Assembly (NCBI GenBank): GCA_903897565.1
Contig: CAIUCF010000390.1
Coordinates: 1-8,533, forward strand
Length of the DNA: 8,533 nucleotides
Direction: 5' to 3'
Source: an uncultured Rhodospirillales bacterium
Lineage (GTDB): Bacteria; Pseudomonadota; Alphaproteobacteria; ATCC43930; CGMCC-115725
The translations under genes were made by a program, and so were the position numbers. Of the stretch, positions 1 to 6,326 are shown piece after piece; positions within the stretch are counted from its first letter, which is position 1; every line of letters starts with the position of its first letter. The notes under the pieces are model-generated. The model was given only the letters and a program-made list of their open reading frames with translations, made no database searches and was not told the DNA's origin.

Positions 1-414
1 GCCCTGATCGACGACCTCTTCCCCGAGCGGCCGAGCCTGTGTTCCGCCACACCCGAGATCATCGGCAGCCATCCCCTGCCGGCGGTGGATCGGCCTCAGG
101 AACTGGCGGCGATTGAAATCGGCGTGGTGCGCGCCGCCTTCGGGGTGGCGGAGACCGGTTCGGTGTTTCTCAGCGAGGCGGAACTACAGGTCAACGCGGT
201 CGGCTACCTCGTCCAGCATCTCGTCGTCCTGCTCGACCCTGCTGCCATATTGGAAACCCTGCAGGAAGCCTACGCCCAGCCCGAGTTCACAACTGCGGGC
301 TATGCCGTGCTGATGACCGGGCCGTCGGCGACGGCGGATATCGAGGGCGTCCTCATCCGCGGCGCGCAAGGCGTCCGCAGCCTGACCGTGATCCTATCTC
401 GCCTGGAAGGTTGA
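1..414 (+). CDS. LUD-domain protein (LutC/YkgG-like), 3' part only
   Basis: The reading frame is open from the first base, so the gene begins left of the window; 137 C-terminal residues are visible. Seen: the motif GVAETGSVFLSE, then a hydrophobic strand VQHLVVLLDP, then TGPSATADIEGVLIRGAQG followed by RSLTVIL. This order (AETG, hydrophobic strand, GPSxTADIE, Gx(H/Q)G, final strand) is the C-terminal signature of the LUD domain (formerly DUF162). Known: in LutC/LldG this domain belongs to the LutABC iron-sulfur L-lactate oxidation complex in the cytoplasm. The usual GVHGP is here GAQGVR, closer to the stand-alone LUD proteins than to classical YkgG, so a lactate role is inference. Its upstream neighbours, lutA/lutB if present, would lie outside the window. 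It converges on eipB with a 4-base gap and no hairpin between them. Confidence 0.85.
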   Translation, partial: ALIDDLFPERPSLCSATPEIIGSHPLPAVDRPQELAAIEIGVVRAAFGVAETGSVFLSEAELQVNAVGYLVQHLVVLLDPAAILETLQEAYAQPEFTTAGYAVLMTGPSATADIEGVLIRGAQGVRSLTVILSRLEG

Positions 415-418
415 GAAC

Positions 419-1255
419 TCAGCAGCCCGGCTTCGGCAAGGGCTCGATCGATTGCAGCTGCGCCTTGATCACGTAGTCGCCGTAATTGATCGACATCTCG
501 CTGGAGACGCCGTTCTCGAGCATATGCATGCCGAGCGCATAATCCGGCGTCGGGTCCTTGGTGGCATCGGAGAAGAATGCCAGCCAGATCGGCCAGTTGC
601 GACGCGACAGCAGCGCCGATTTGACGCCGCCGCCGAGCGCCGCGGCGTTGTCGTGCTCCGTCTTGCCGATCACCGCGCTGACCTGCGACGCACCGTCGAC
701 GACCGAGCCGTCGAAGACATTCGCAGCGAGGTAATTCTTGCCCGCGAGCCCCGCCTGGATCAGCGCGAAGGTGTGTGCGGTCGGAAACAGCGTGCCGGCG
801 GCAAGGGTGAAGCGCTGCGGCTTCGGCTTCACAAAGACCGCGACCCCACTGTGATCCTTGGGCGAGAGCTTCGCCGTCCCGCGGATATCCTGGTCGACGT
901 TGCCGTTGCGGGTCTCGCGGTCGTTGAAACGGAAGCTGGTTCCGTCCTTGCTCTCCCAGGTCAGGTAGTTCGAGGTCAGCTCGACCGGCGGGTCCTGCTG
1001 GTAATGGATCACCAGCTTGTAGCGCTGCTGCACCGTCCAGCCGTCGCAGGCATCGCCCCATTCATAGTAGAGCGTACCGACCGCGCCATCGACCGAACTG
1101 GTCGAATCGGCATGGTCCAGGGTCATGGTGTAAAGCGCGCGATGGGCCGACGGCGCAGATGGTGGCGGCGCCACGGCCGGCGCGGCCGAGGCCACCGAGA
1201 GCCCGCTCGCAAGCACGGCGGAACAGATCGAAATTACCGTACCGGCTCGCGCCAT
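419..1255 (-). CDS. eipB: EipB-family periplasmic cell-envelope integrity protein (DUF1849)
   Basis: A 278-residue exported protein. Residues 1-24 form a signal peptide: a short basic start (MARAG), a hydrophobic core, then VASA before an Ala/Pro-rich mature N-terminus. The body carries the DUF1849 hallmarks: RALYTMTLD near 39-47, YYEWGDACDGWTVQQRY at 63-79, TWESKDG at 99-105, RETRNG at 113-118, GTLFPTAHT at 154-162 and VFDGS at 180-184. Known: Brucella EipB is a periplasmic beta-spiral protein needed for envelope integrity, stabilised by a disulfide between a cysteine in this DxCDGW segment and one near the C-terminus. Both are present here, Cys70 and Cys278, the latter being the last residue. 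The start at 1255 is chosen for the signal peptide and an AAGGGG ribosome binding site 10 bases or fewer upstream. The longer open frame to 1684 overlaps aspS and is rejected. It sits 95 bases downstream of aspS on the same strand, so readthrough is possible. Confidence 0.93.
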   Translation of the reverse strand: MARAGTVISICSAVLASGLSVASAAPAVAPPPSAPSAHRALYTMTLDHADSTSSVDGAVGTLYYEWGDACDGWTVQQRYKLVIHYQQDPPVELTSNYLTWESKDGTSFRFNDRETRNGNVDQDIRGTAKLSPKDHSGVAVFVKPKPQRFTLAAGTLFPTAHTFALIQAGLAGKNYLAANVFDGSVVDGASQVSAVIGKTEHDNAAALGGGVKSALLSRRNWPIWLAFFSDATKDPTPDYALGMHMLENGVSSEMSINYGDYVIKAQLQSIEPLPKPGC

Positions 1256-1350
1256 GCGTCTTCGCCCCTTGCGTTCTCGAGATATCGACGGAAACTCTAG
1301 CCCGCAGACCGCGGAAAAGCGACGCGCAATTCCGCCGGCCGGCCCGGTCG

Positions 1351-3141
1351 TTACGCGCCCTTGCCGCGCGCCGGCGGCAGGGCGAGCGCGATGTGGAGTT
1401 CCTTCAGCCGCGCCGCCGGCACCGGCGCCGGCGCCTGCATCAGCAGATCCTGGGCCTGCTGGTTCAGCGGGAAGGCGATGACCTCGCGGATATTCGGGGT
1501 CTCGGCCAGCAACATCACCATGCGGTCGATGCCCGGCGCGGCGCCGCCATGCGGCGGCGCCCCGTAGCGGAAGGCGTTGACCATGCCGCCGAACCGCGCC
1601 TCGACCTCGGACGCCGGGTAGCCGGCGATCTCGAAGGCCTTGAACATGATCTCGGGCAGATGATTGCGGATCGCGCCCGAGCACAACTCGATGCCGTTGC
1701 AGACGATGTCGTACTGATAGGCGTTGATCGTCAACGGATCCTGGTTCAGCAGGGCGTCGAGTCCACCCTGCGGCATCGAGAACGGATTGTGGCTGAACTC
1801 GATCTGGCCGCTGTCCTCGTTGAGCTCGTACATCGGGAAATCGACGATCCAGCAGAACTTGAACAGACCCTCCTCGACGAGGCCGAGTTCGCGCCCGACC
1901 CGCTGCCGCGCGGCACCGGCGAAGGCCGTGAATTTCGACGGCACGCCGGCGACGAAAAACACGGCGTCGCCATCGCCAAGGCCGAGCTGCCCGCGGATCG
2001 CTGCGGTGCGCTCGGGGCCGATATTCTTGGCGACGGGGCCGGAGCCTTCGCCTTCCTTGAAGAAGATATAGCCGAGGCCGGGCTGCCCCTCGCCCTGCGC
2101 CCAGGCGTTCATGCGGTCGCAGAAGGCGCGGTTGCCACCGGTCGGACCCGGGATCGCCCAGACCTCGACCTTCGGATTGGCCTCGATCATGCCGGCAAAG
2201 ACCTTGAAGCCAGAGCCGCGGAAATGCTCGGTCACGCTCTGAATCTTGATCGGATTGCGCAGATCCGGCTTGTCGGAACCGTAGCAGCGGATCGACTCGG
2301 CGTAGGGGATGCGCGGGAACGGCGGCGGCGTCACCGGCTTACCCTTACCGAATTCGGCGAAGATGCCGTGAAGGACCGGCTCGATCGCCTGGAACACGTC
2401 CTCCTGCGTGACGAAGCTCATCTCGAAATCGAGCTGGTAGAACTCGCCGGGTGCGCGGTCGGCGCGGGCGTCCTCGTCGCGGAAACAGGGGGCGATCTGG
2501 AAGTAGCGATCGAAGCCGGCCACCATCAACAGCTGCTTGAACTGCTGCGGCGCCTGCGGCAAGGCGTAGAACTGACCCGGATGCAGACGGCTCGGCACCA
2601 GGAAGTCGCGCGCGCCTTCGGGCGAGCTCGAGGTCAGGATCGGCGTCTGGTACTCCATGAAGCCCTGGTCGATCATGCGCTGGCGGATCGACGAGATCAC
2701 CCGGGAGCGCAGCACGATCGCTTCGTGGATGCCCTCGCGGCGCAGATCGAGGAAGCGATAGCGCAGGCGCATTTCCTCGGGATACTCGGTGTCGGCATTG
2801 ACGGGGAACGGCAGGGTATCGGCTTCGCTCTGAACCGTGATCTCGGCAGCCTGGACCTCGATCTCGCCGGTCGCGAGGTTGGCGTTGATCGTCTCGGCCG
2901 AGCGGGCGACGACCTTGCCGGTCACGGTGATGACGCTTTCGAGTCGCAGCGATTCGGCGAGGCCGAACACCGGGCTGGAGCTGTCGACGACGCATTGCGT
3001 GATGCCGTAATGATCGCGTAGATCGATGAACAGCAGTTGGCCGTGATCGCGCTTGCGATGGACCCAGCCGGAAACGCGCGCGGGTTGACCGGCATCGCTC
3101 AGTTTCAAGGCGCCGCAAGTATGGGTCCGATAGGCATGCAT
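1351..3141 (-). CDS. aspS: Aspartate--tRNA ligase (AspRS, probably non-discriminating)
   Basis: Class IIb aminoacyl-tRNA synthetase of 596 residues, the usual bacterial length; it charges tRNA with aspartate in the cytoplasm. Domains in order: OB-fold anticodon-binding domain at about 1-105 (SGWVHRKRDHG, LLFIDLRDHYG); class II catalytic core with RYRFLDLRR at 128-136; motif 2 as FRDEDARADR at 220-229; the bacterial GAD insertion at about 290-410; WIVDFPMYE at 431-439; and motif 3 as GAAPGIDRMVML at 533-544. His33 falls where discriminating E. coli AspRS has Leu30. His at this site is typical of non-discriminating enzymes that also make Asp-tRNA(Asn) for amidation by GatCAB; that use here is inference. 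The start MHAYRTHTCGAL matches family N-termini and has a weak AAGG upstream. An in-frame ATG at 3168 would add nine residues and lacks a ribosome binding site. The gene is divergent from the next one and upstream of eipB. Confidence 0.99.
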   Translation of the reverse strand: MHAYRTHTCGALKLSDAGQPARVSGWVHRKRDHGQLLFIDLRDHYGITQCVVDSSSPVFGLAESLRLESVITVTGKVVARSAETINANLATGEIEVQAAEITVQSEADTLPFPVNADTEYPEEMRLRYRFLDLRREGIHEAIVLRSRVISSIRQRMIDQGFMEYQTPILTSSSPEGARDFLVPSRLHPGQFYALPQAPQQFKQLLMVAGFDRYFQIAPCFRDEDARADRAPGEFYQLDFEMSFVTQEDVFQAIEPVLHGIFAEFGKGKPVTPPPFPRIPYAESIRCYGSDKPDLRNPIKIQSVTEHFRGSGFKVFAGMIEANPKVEVWAIPGPTGGNRAFCDRMNAWAQGEGQPGLGYIFFKEGEGSGPVAKNIGPERTAAIRGQLGLGDGDAVFFVAGVPSKFTAFAGAARQRVGRELGLVEEGLFKFCWIVDFPMYELNEDSGQIEFSHNPFSMPQGGLDALLNQDPLTINAYQYDIVCNGIELCSGAIRNHLPEIMFKAFEIAGYPASEVEARFGGMVNAFRYGAPPHGGAAPGIDRMVMLLAETPNIREVIAFPLNQQAQDLLMQAPAPVPAARLKELHIALALPPARGKGA

Positions 3142-3221
3142 TCTGGGTGGCCTTGGCTTTTGGAACATGAAAAAGGGACCGCACCCGGACTACCTGTGGC
3201 GCCCGCGTCGGAAAGGCCGCT

Positions 3222-3250
3222 ACACCACAGCGCGGCAGCCGTTTTGTCAA
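3222..3250 (-). promoter_or_regulatory. Possible aspS promoter (-35 element seen, -10 weak)
   Basis: On the minus strand a perfect TTGACA occurs at 3250-3245, about 104 bases before the aspS start. At 17-18 bases spacing the -10 position reads TGGTGT or GGTGTA, a poor match, though alphaproteobacterial -10 elements are often weakly conserved. The call rests on the -35 hexamer and its position in the 224-base divergent spacer (3142-3365). Nothing else convincing was seen in that spacer. Confidence 0.3.
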
Positions 3251-3365
3251 GCTGGAGGTACCGCAATCCCGGCGCCTGCCAGACCCGCGCGCCGCGAAAT
3301 CCTGCGACGGTCATGGCGGCTGTGATACAAATATCCCGACCGTTCCTCCGATAGCGCCCTGCCCC

Positions 3366-5426
3366 GTGATCGATCCCGAAACGCAAGAGACGCCCACCCA
3401 GCTGCCGTTGCCTGCCGGATTCCTCGAGCCGGGGACGCCGCAACGCATTGCCGAGCCGGTCCTCCCGCCCGCGGTGAGCCGACCCCAGCCGCCCGTCGAC
3501 ACGGCAATCGACGCGTTGATCCGGCATTTTCGCGATGTCGAGCGCCGGCGCGAATCCGCGACCCGCCGCCCGCAGCGTCTCGCAGCCCGTCTGCGACACT
3601 GGTTTCGGATCCTCACCCGACAAGCGGAAGGACCGCAAGCGCTGCCCGCGACACACGATGTCTGGCCGCGACTGTCGGTCGTCATGCCGATTCTGGGCCC
3701 GATCACATCGCTCTATCAGGCGATCGAGGCGTTGCTCGCACAAGGCTATCCGGATCTCGAGCTCATCCTGGTCTCGCCCTTCGGCCCGGCGCTGCTCCTG
3801 GACTCGCTCCCGGATCACCAGTCGCAGATCATTGCGCTCTCGATTCATGAGCCTGCGGATCTCGTGTCTGCCCTCCGCCGGGGTTTCGCCCGGGCCAGTG
3901 GCGAGATCCTGTGCTGGATCGAGCCGAGTTCCATCATGCTGCCGGGGAGCCTCGCCAGGGTTGGCAGCCATTTCCGTACGGCCGACGCCGAGGCGGTGCT
4001 TGCCATGGACGTCATCCGCGAGGTCTCGGGCTGGCGCTTCGCGGCGGAACCGGGCTTCGATCCCGCGGCGCTCTTCATATCCCGCCTCGCTTACGACGTT
4101 GTCGGTGGTCTCGATTCGATTACCGAGGACGTCCCGAGCCCCGAGAGTCTCGCCACTATGCTCGCCACTATGCTCGCCGGGCGTATCGCCGGACATTACG
4201 GCCTGCGCCACATCGCGGTCCACGCGGCGGTCGTCAGCCGCGGACGGCGGGACATCGATGCGGATATGGCGACCGGCGCTGCCGGCGACACGGCATGGGA
4301 CGCGCCGGCAACACTTTGGTTCGCTCCCGACTCCGCGGATGCGATCCCGATGCAGGAGTTGGTCGCCGCGGCCGCCCCCTCGCCGTCGCCGATCGACGGG
4401 AGCGCGCCGGCCCGCCTATTGTTCGCCAGCCCCGACACCCGCTTCGGCAGCCCCGGGCTCCATGACGTCTGGTATCACGCCGCCAGCCATTGCACGACGA
4501 TTGCCCCCGTCGCCGATCGCGGCGAGGTCCGGCGCCTCGCGGCGCAGCAGCCGCCGCTTGCCGAACGCCGGATCATCGAACCGGAACCCGATGCCCCCAG
4601 CCCATGGCGCGACTGGCGGTTCGGGGCGCGGCTCCTGGCCTTCGCCCTCGATCATCCCTTGCCCGGCTGGCTGCTTGATCGCTGGCCGCTGAAGCGATTG
4701 ATCGCTTGGACCGACCGTACCGGACTCGAAATCGGAGAGATCACCCGCAGCCTGCTGCCGCCACGCGAGAAAGATCGGATCACGGCCCGCGACGCGCTCG
4801 AAATCGGTTGTCATTCGGGGGATATACTCGACCATCTTCATCGTCAGGGCTGGAAGACCCACGGCACCGAGATCAATGTCGCGGCAGCCGAGGCGGCGCG
4901 GGCCAAGGGGCACATCATTTGGGCAGGCGCACCCGATGATCTCTTGCAAACTGTACCGATCGAGGAGCGCTTCGATCTGGTCTTCCTCGGTCATGTCGTC
5001 GAGCGCCAGGCCGACCCGCTCGCGCTGGTGCAGCGTGCCGCCCGGTTGCTGAAACCGACGGGGCTCCTCGTGATCGCGACACCCAATCTCGACTCTGCCC
5101 AGATCACCCTGTTCGGGCCGACCTGGGCCCATTGGCACCCACCCCATCACCGCGCCATCCTGTCGCGACGCACACTCGGACTGATGGCCGCGGCGAGCGG
5201 GCTGCGCCTGCGGCGTTGCCGGTCCTGGTCGCATCCCTATTGGACGTGGTTGAGTGTTCGCCTGAACCGGGCGGGTCTCGCAGGGATCGTACCAAACGGT
5301 ATCGTCCCGGATTCGGAAACGCGGAGCGCGGTCGAGACCCTCATCCTGGCATCGCGCCTGCTCGACGACTGGCGCGGCCGCGGCGACTATCTCTACGCAG
5401 CCCTGTCACTCGACCTACGGGTCTGA
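3366..5426 (+). CDS. Fusion of degenerate GT2-like domain and class I SAM methyltransferase
   Basis: A 686-residue cytoplasmic protein. Residues 1-100 are Pro/Arg-rich with a basic, probably amphipathic stretch near 58-88. Residues 103-300 resemble a family-2 glycosyltransferase: LSVVMPI at 103-109, LLAQGYPDLELILVS, then a GFARASGEILCWI helix-strand and LPGSLARVG. The site where GT2 enzymes carry the DD/DxD of 'w(L)nSDD' reads E186-P-S-S, and the earlier nucleotide-binding Asp after the ELILV strand is Ser, so sugar transfer by this domain is doubtful. Residues 476-640 form a class I methyltransferase domain: motif I EIGCHSGD at 479-486, the acidic post-I residue in HGTEI (Glu502), HVVE at 543-546 with DP following, LLKPTG, and ATPN at 571-574. 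Such fusions usually modify surface polysaccharide or glycolipid; here that is inference. The GTG start at 3366 has no clear ribosome binding site; the frame stays open upstream, but I found no better start. It appears to be transcribed alone. Confidence 0.88.
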   Translation: MIDPETQETPTQLPLPAGFLEPGTPQRIAEPVLPPAVSRPQPPVDTAIDALIRHFRDVERRRESATRRPQRLAARLRHWFRILTRQAEGPQALPATHDVWPRLSVVMPILGPITSLYQAIEALLAQGYPDLELILVSPFGPALLLDSLPDHQSQIIALSIHEPADLVSALRRGFARASGEILCWIEPSSIMLPGSLARVGSHFRTADAEAVLAMDVIREVSGWRFAAEPGFDPAALFISRLAYDVVGGLDSITEDVPSPESLATMLATMLAGRIAGHYGLRHIAVHAAVVSRGRRDIDADMATGAAGDTAWDAPATLWFAPDSADAIPMQELVAAAAPSPSPIDGSAPARLLFASPDTRFGSPGLHDVWYHAASHCTTIAPVADRGEVRRLAAQQPPLAERRIIEPEPDAPSPWRDWRFGARLLAFALDHPLPGWLLDRWPLKRLIAWTDRTGLEIGEITRSLLPPREKDRITARDALEIGCHSGDILDHLHRQGWKTHGTEINVAAAEAARAKGHIIWAGAPDDLLQTVPIEERFDLVFLGHVVERQADPLALVQRAARLLKPTGLLVIATPNLDSAQITLFGPTWAHWHPPHHRAILSRRTLGLMAAASGLRLRRCRSWSHPYWTWLSVRLNRAGLAGIVPNGIVPDSETRSAVETLILASRLLDDWRGRGDYLYAALSLDLRV
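4149..4178 (+). repeat. 12-base tandem repeat, 2.5 copies, inside the fusion gene
   Basis: CTCGCCACTATG occurs twice in immediate succession (4149-4160 and 4161-4172) and a third half-copy CTCGCC follows. It encodes LATMLATMLA in frame, so copy-number change would add or remove four residues without shifting the frame. It lies at residues 262-271, in the distal part of the glycosyltransferase-like domain. Confidence 0.9.
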
Positions 5427-5427
5427 G

Positions 5428-5441
5428 GGCGGCGCCCCGCC
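5428..5441 (+). terminator. Small GC hairpin just after the fusion gene
   Basis: GGCGG at 5428-5432 pairs with CCGCC at 5437-5441 around a four-base loop, starting two bases after the stop codon. The stem is only five base pairs and no T-run follows, so it is at best a weak terminator or an RNA 3' end. Confidence 0.3.
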
Positions 5442-5559
5442 GAGGAACCTATATTCTTCCAAGGATTCACTCAGCGGAAACATCGTTAACGAATTACTAC
5501 TTTGCGACTCGGGAAATCCATGCGAACTTCATCTTCCATCCCCGGATATGGAGGGTCTC

Positions 5560-5781
5560 ATGGCTAGCAATGGCGACAGGCAAGCATCTTCCCGGCGTCT
5601 TCGTGACTATCTGCGTCACGTCGATCACCACGGCAGCGAGAGCGGCTTCTCGACCATCGTCGATGACGAGATCGCGGAACTTCGAGGGACGGCCAATTCA
5701 CTCGGATTGCTGTCGATCGCAAGCGGTGCGCTGGCCTTGTCGCCCGACGGGCACCAAGCCCTGCACGACGGGGTTCACTGA
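5560..5781 (+). CDS. Small uncharacterised protein, 73 residues
   Basis: I do not recognise a family. The start at 5560 is chosen because GGAGGG at 5550-5555 ends four bases before this ATG; the in-frame ATG at 5548 overlaps that ribosome binding site and has none of its own. The protein begins with a polar, basic stretch (DRQASSRRLRDYLRHVDHH), followed by a Gly/Ser turn, an acidic helix-like segment (DDEIAELRGTANSLGL), a small hydrophobic segment (LLSIASGALAL), and a polar end with SPDGHQALHDG. There is no signal peptide or membrane helix. The segment LSIASGALALSPDGHQAL has the rhythm of a helix-strand-turn as in small winged-helix proteins, but that is speculation. A strong hairpin follows 33 bases after the stop, so it looks like a self-contained transcription unit. 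The 133 bases upstream are AT-richer than the flanking genes and show no clear sigma-70 promoter. Confidence 0.6.
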   Translation: MASNGDRQASSRRLRDYLRHVDHHGSESGFSTIVDDEIAELRGTANSLGLLSIASGALALSPDGHQALHDGVH

Positions 5782-5814
5782 TTCGCCTGCGATAATCATA
5801 GACCGAGCCACAGC

Positions 5815-5846
5815 AACGGCCCCAGCCTTTAGGCGGGGCCGTTTGC
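5815..5846 (+). terminator. Strong hairpin terminator between two convergent small genes
   Basis: AACGGCCCC at 5815-5823 pairs perfectly with GGGGCCGTT at 5835-5843. Inside, GCC (5825-5827) pairs with GGC (5832-5834) around a TTTA loop, leaving a single bulged A at 5824. The downstream T-run on the + strand is short (TTT), as in many GC-rich genomes. It lies after the 73-residue gene and after the stop of the opposing cysteine-rich gene, so it may serve both strands. Confidence 0.7.
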
Positions 5847-5865
5847 CGTTCCGTCTCGCGAGAAG

Positions 5866-6162
5866 CTATTTTTTGAAAAGTGCCGCGTATTTCGCGGTCA
5901 GCGGTCCACGCAGCGGTATCGGAAGGTCTTCGACTCGGACGCGAATGAAATCGAAGCGTGACGACAGATAATTCCAGCCGCAATCAAGGCAGCAGCCGTC
6001 CTTGAACCCATGCTTGTTCCCGCAGATCTCACAGGTCCTGAATAAATTCTCGAACATTCCCGCACCGTTGCAACGGCAGCCGGATTCCGCCCGGCAGTCG
6101 ATGCGATAAGGTGACCGAGGCGCCACCGGGGCTTCAACCTGCTGTTGCGCATGGACCGCCAT
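5866..6162 (-). CDS. Small cysteine-rich, probable zinc-ribbon protein
   Basis: A 98-residue product with eight cysteines and no family I recognise. Seen: Cys23, then a CRC-NGAG element (Cys29, Cys31), then CEIC (Cys44, Cys47) and CCLDC (Cys57, Cys58, Cys61), followed by GWNYLSS and a cysteine-free tail with FDFIRVRVEDLP and a basic end. CxxC pairs about ten residues apart next to Gly are typical of zinc ribbons; the CxCxGxG element recalls DnaJ-type zinc fingers. Two metal sites are therefore possible; metal binding is inferred. The start is uncertain. ATG 6162 is chosen because it keeps the CxCNGAG element. A GTG at 6177 would add five residues, and ATG 6057 would give a 63-residue form with only the second cysteine cluster. 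None has a strong ribosome binding site. It faces the 73-residue gene and is divergent from the phosphotransferase gene across a 164-base spacer (6163-6326) that is AT-rich near this gene. Confidence 0.6.
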   Translation of the reverse strand: MAVHAQQQVEAPVAPRSPYRIDCRAESGCRCNGAGMFENLFRTCEICGNKHGFKDGCCLDCGWNYLSSRFDFIRVRVEDLPIPLRGPLTAKYAALFKK

Positions 6163-6326
6163 AAATAATGCTCGCACTTTATCGACCGTCGGACGATAAT
6201 AATCACAGCGCGCCGGGAGACGCGCATGAAGTGACGAATATGAGCTGGTGACCGCGTGCTGACAGGGCGTCGACGGCCACTAAACCCGCGCAGCAAAGAT
6301 CGGCGTCGCAGTCGACGGAGCAAGGT

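Noticed and set aside
419..1684. Longer version of the EipB frame, 421 residues
   Set aside because: The extra 143 residues overlap the aspS C-terminus in another frame and would bury the signal peptide. The ATG at 1255 has a ribosome binding site and begins directly with the signal peptide.
1159..3021. 620-codon open frame on the + strand opposite aspS
   Set aside because: It lies antisense to a full, motif-complete aspS and its product is a biased Arg/Ala/Asp/His mix with no domain. Long antisense frames are expected in GC-rich genes.
3105..4223. 372-codon minus-strand frame opposite the fusion gene
   Set aside because: It overlaps both the aspS start and the GT-like domain, is Arg-rich with no recognisable domain, and has shadow-frame composition.
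5464..5510. Two GANTC sites and a TCGTTAACGA palindrome upstream of the 73-residue gene, as a CcrM/CtrA-type cell-cycle control region
   Set aside because: GANTC occurs many times elsewhere in the window, inside genes, and the TTAA elements do not have the seven-base spacing of a full CtrA site.
5132..5971. 279-codon + strand frame running from the methyltransferase through the small-gene region
   Set aside because: Its first third is an out-of-frame reading of the methyltransferase and its middle is out of frame with the 73-residue gene, which has a proper ribosome binding site. Its composition is incoherent.
5898..6323. 141-codon minus-strand frame overlapping the cysteine-rich gene
   Set aside because: It is dominated by Arg/Ser with no motif, while the overlapping frame has ordered CxxC pairs.
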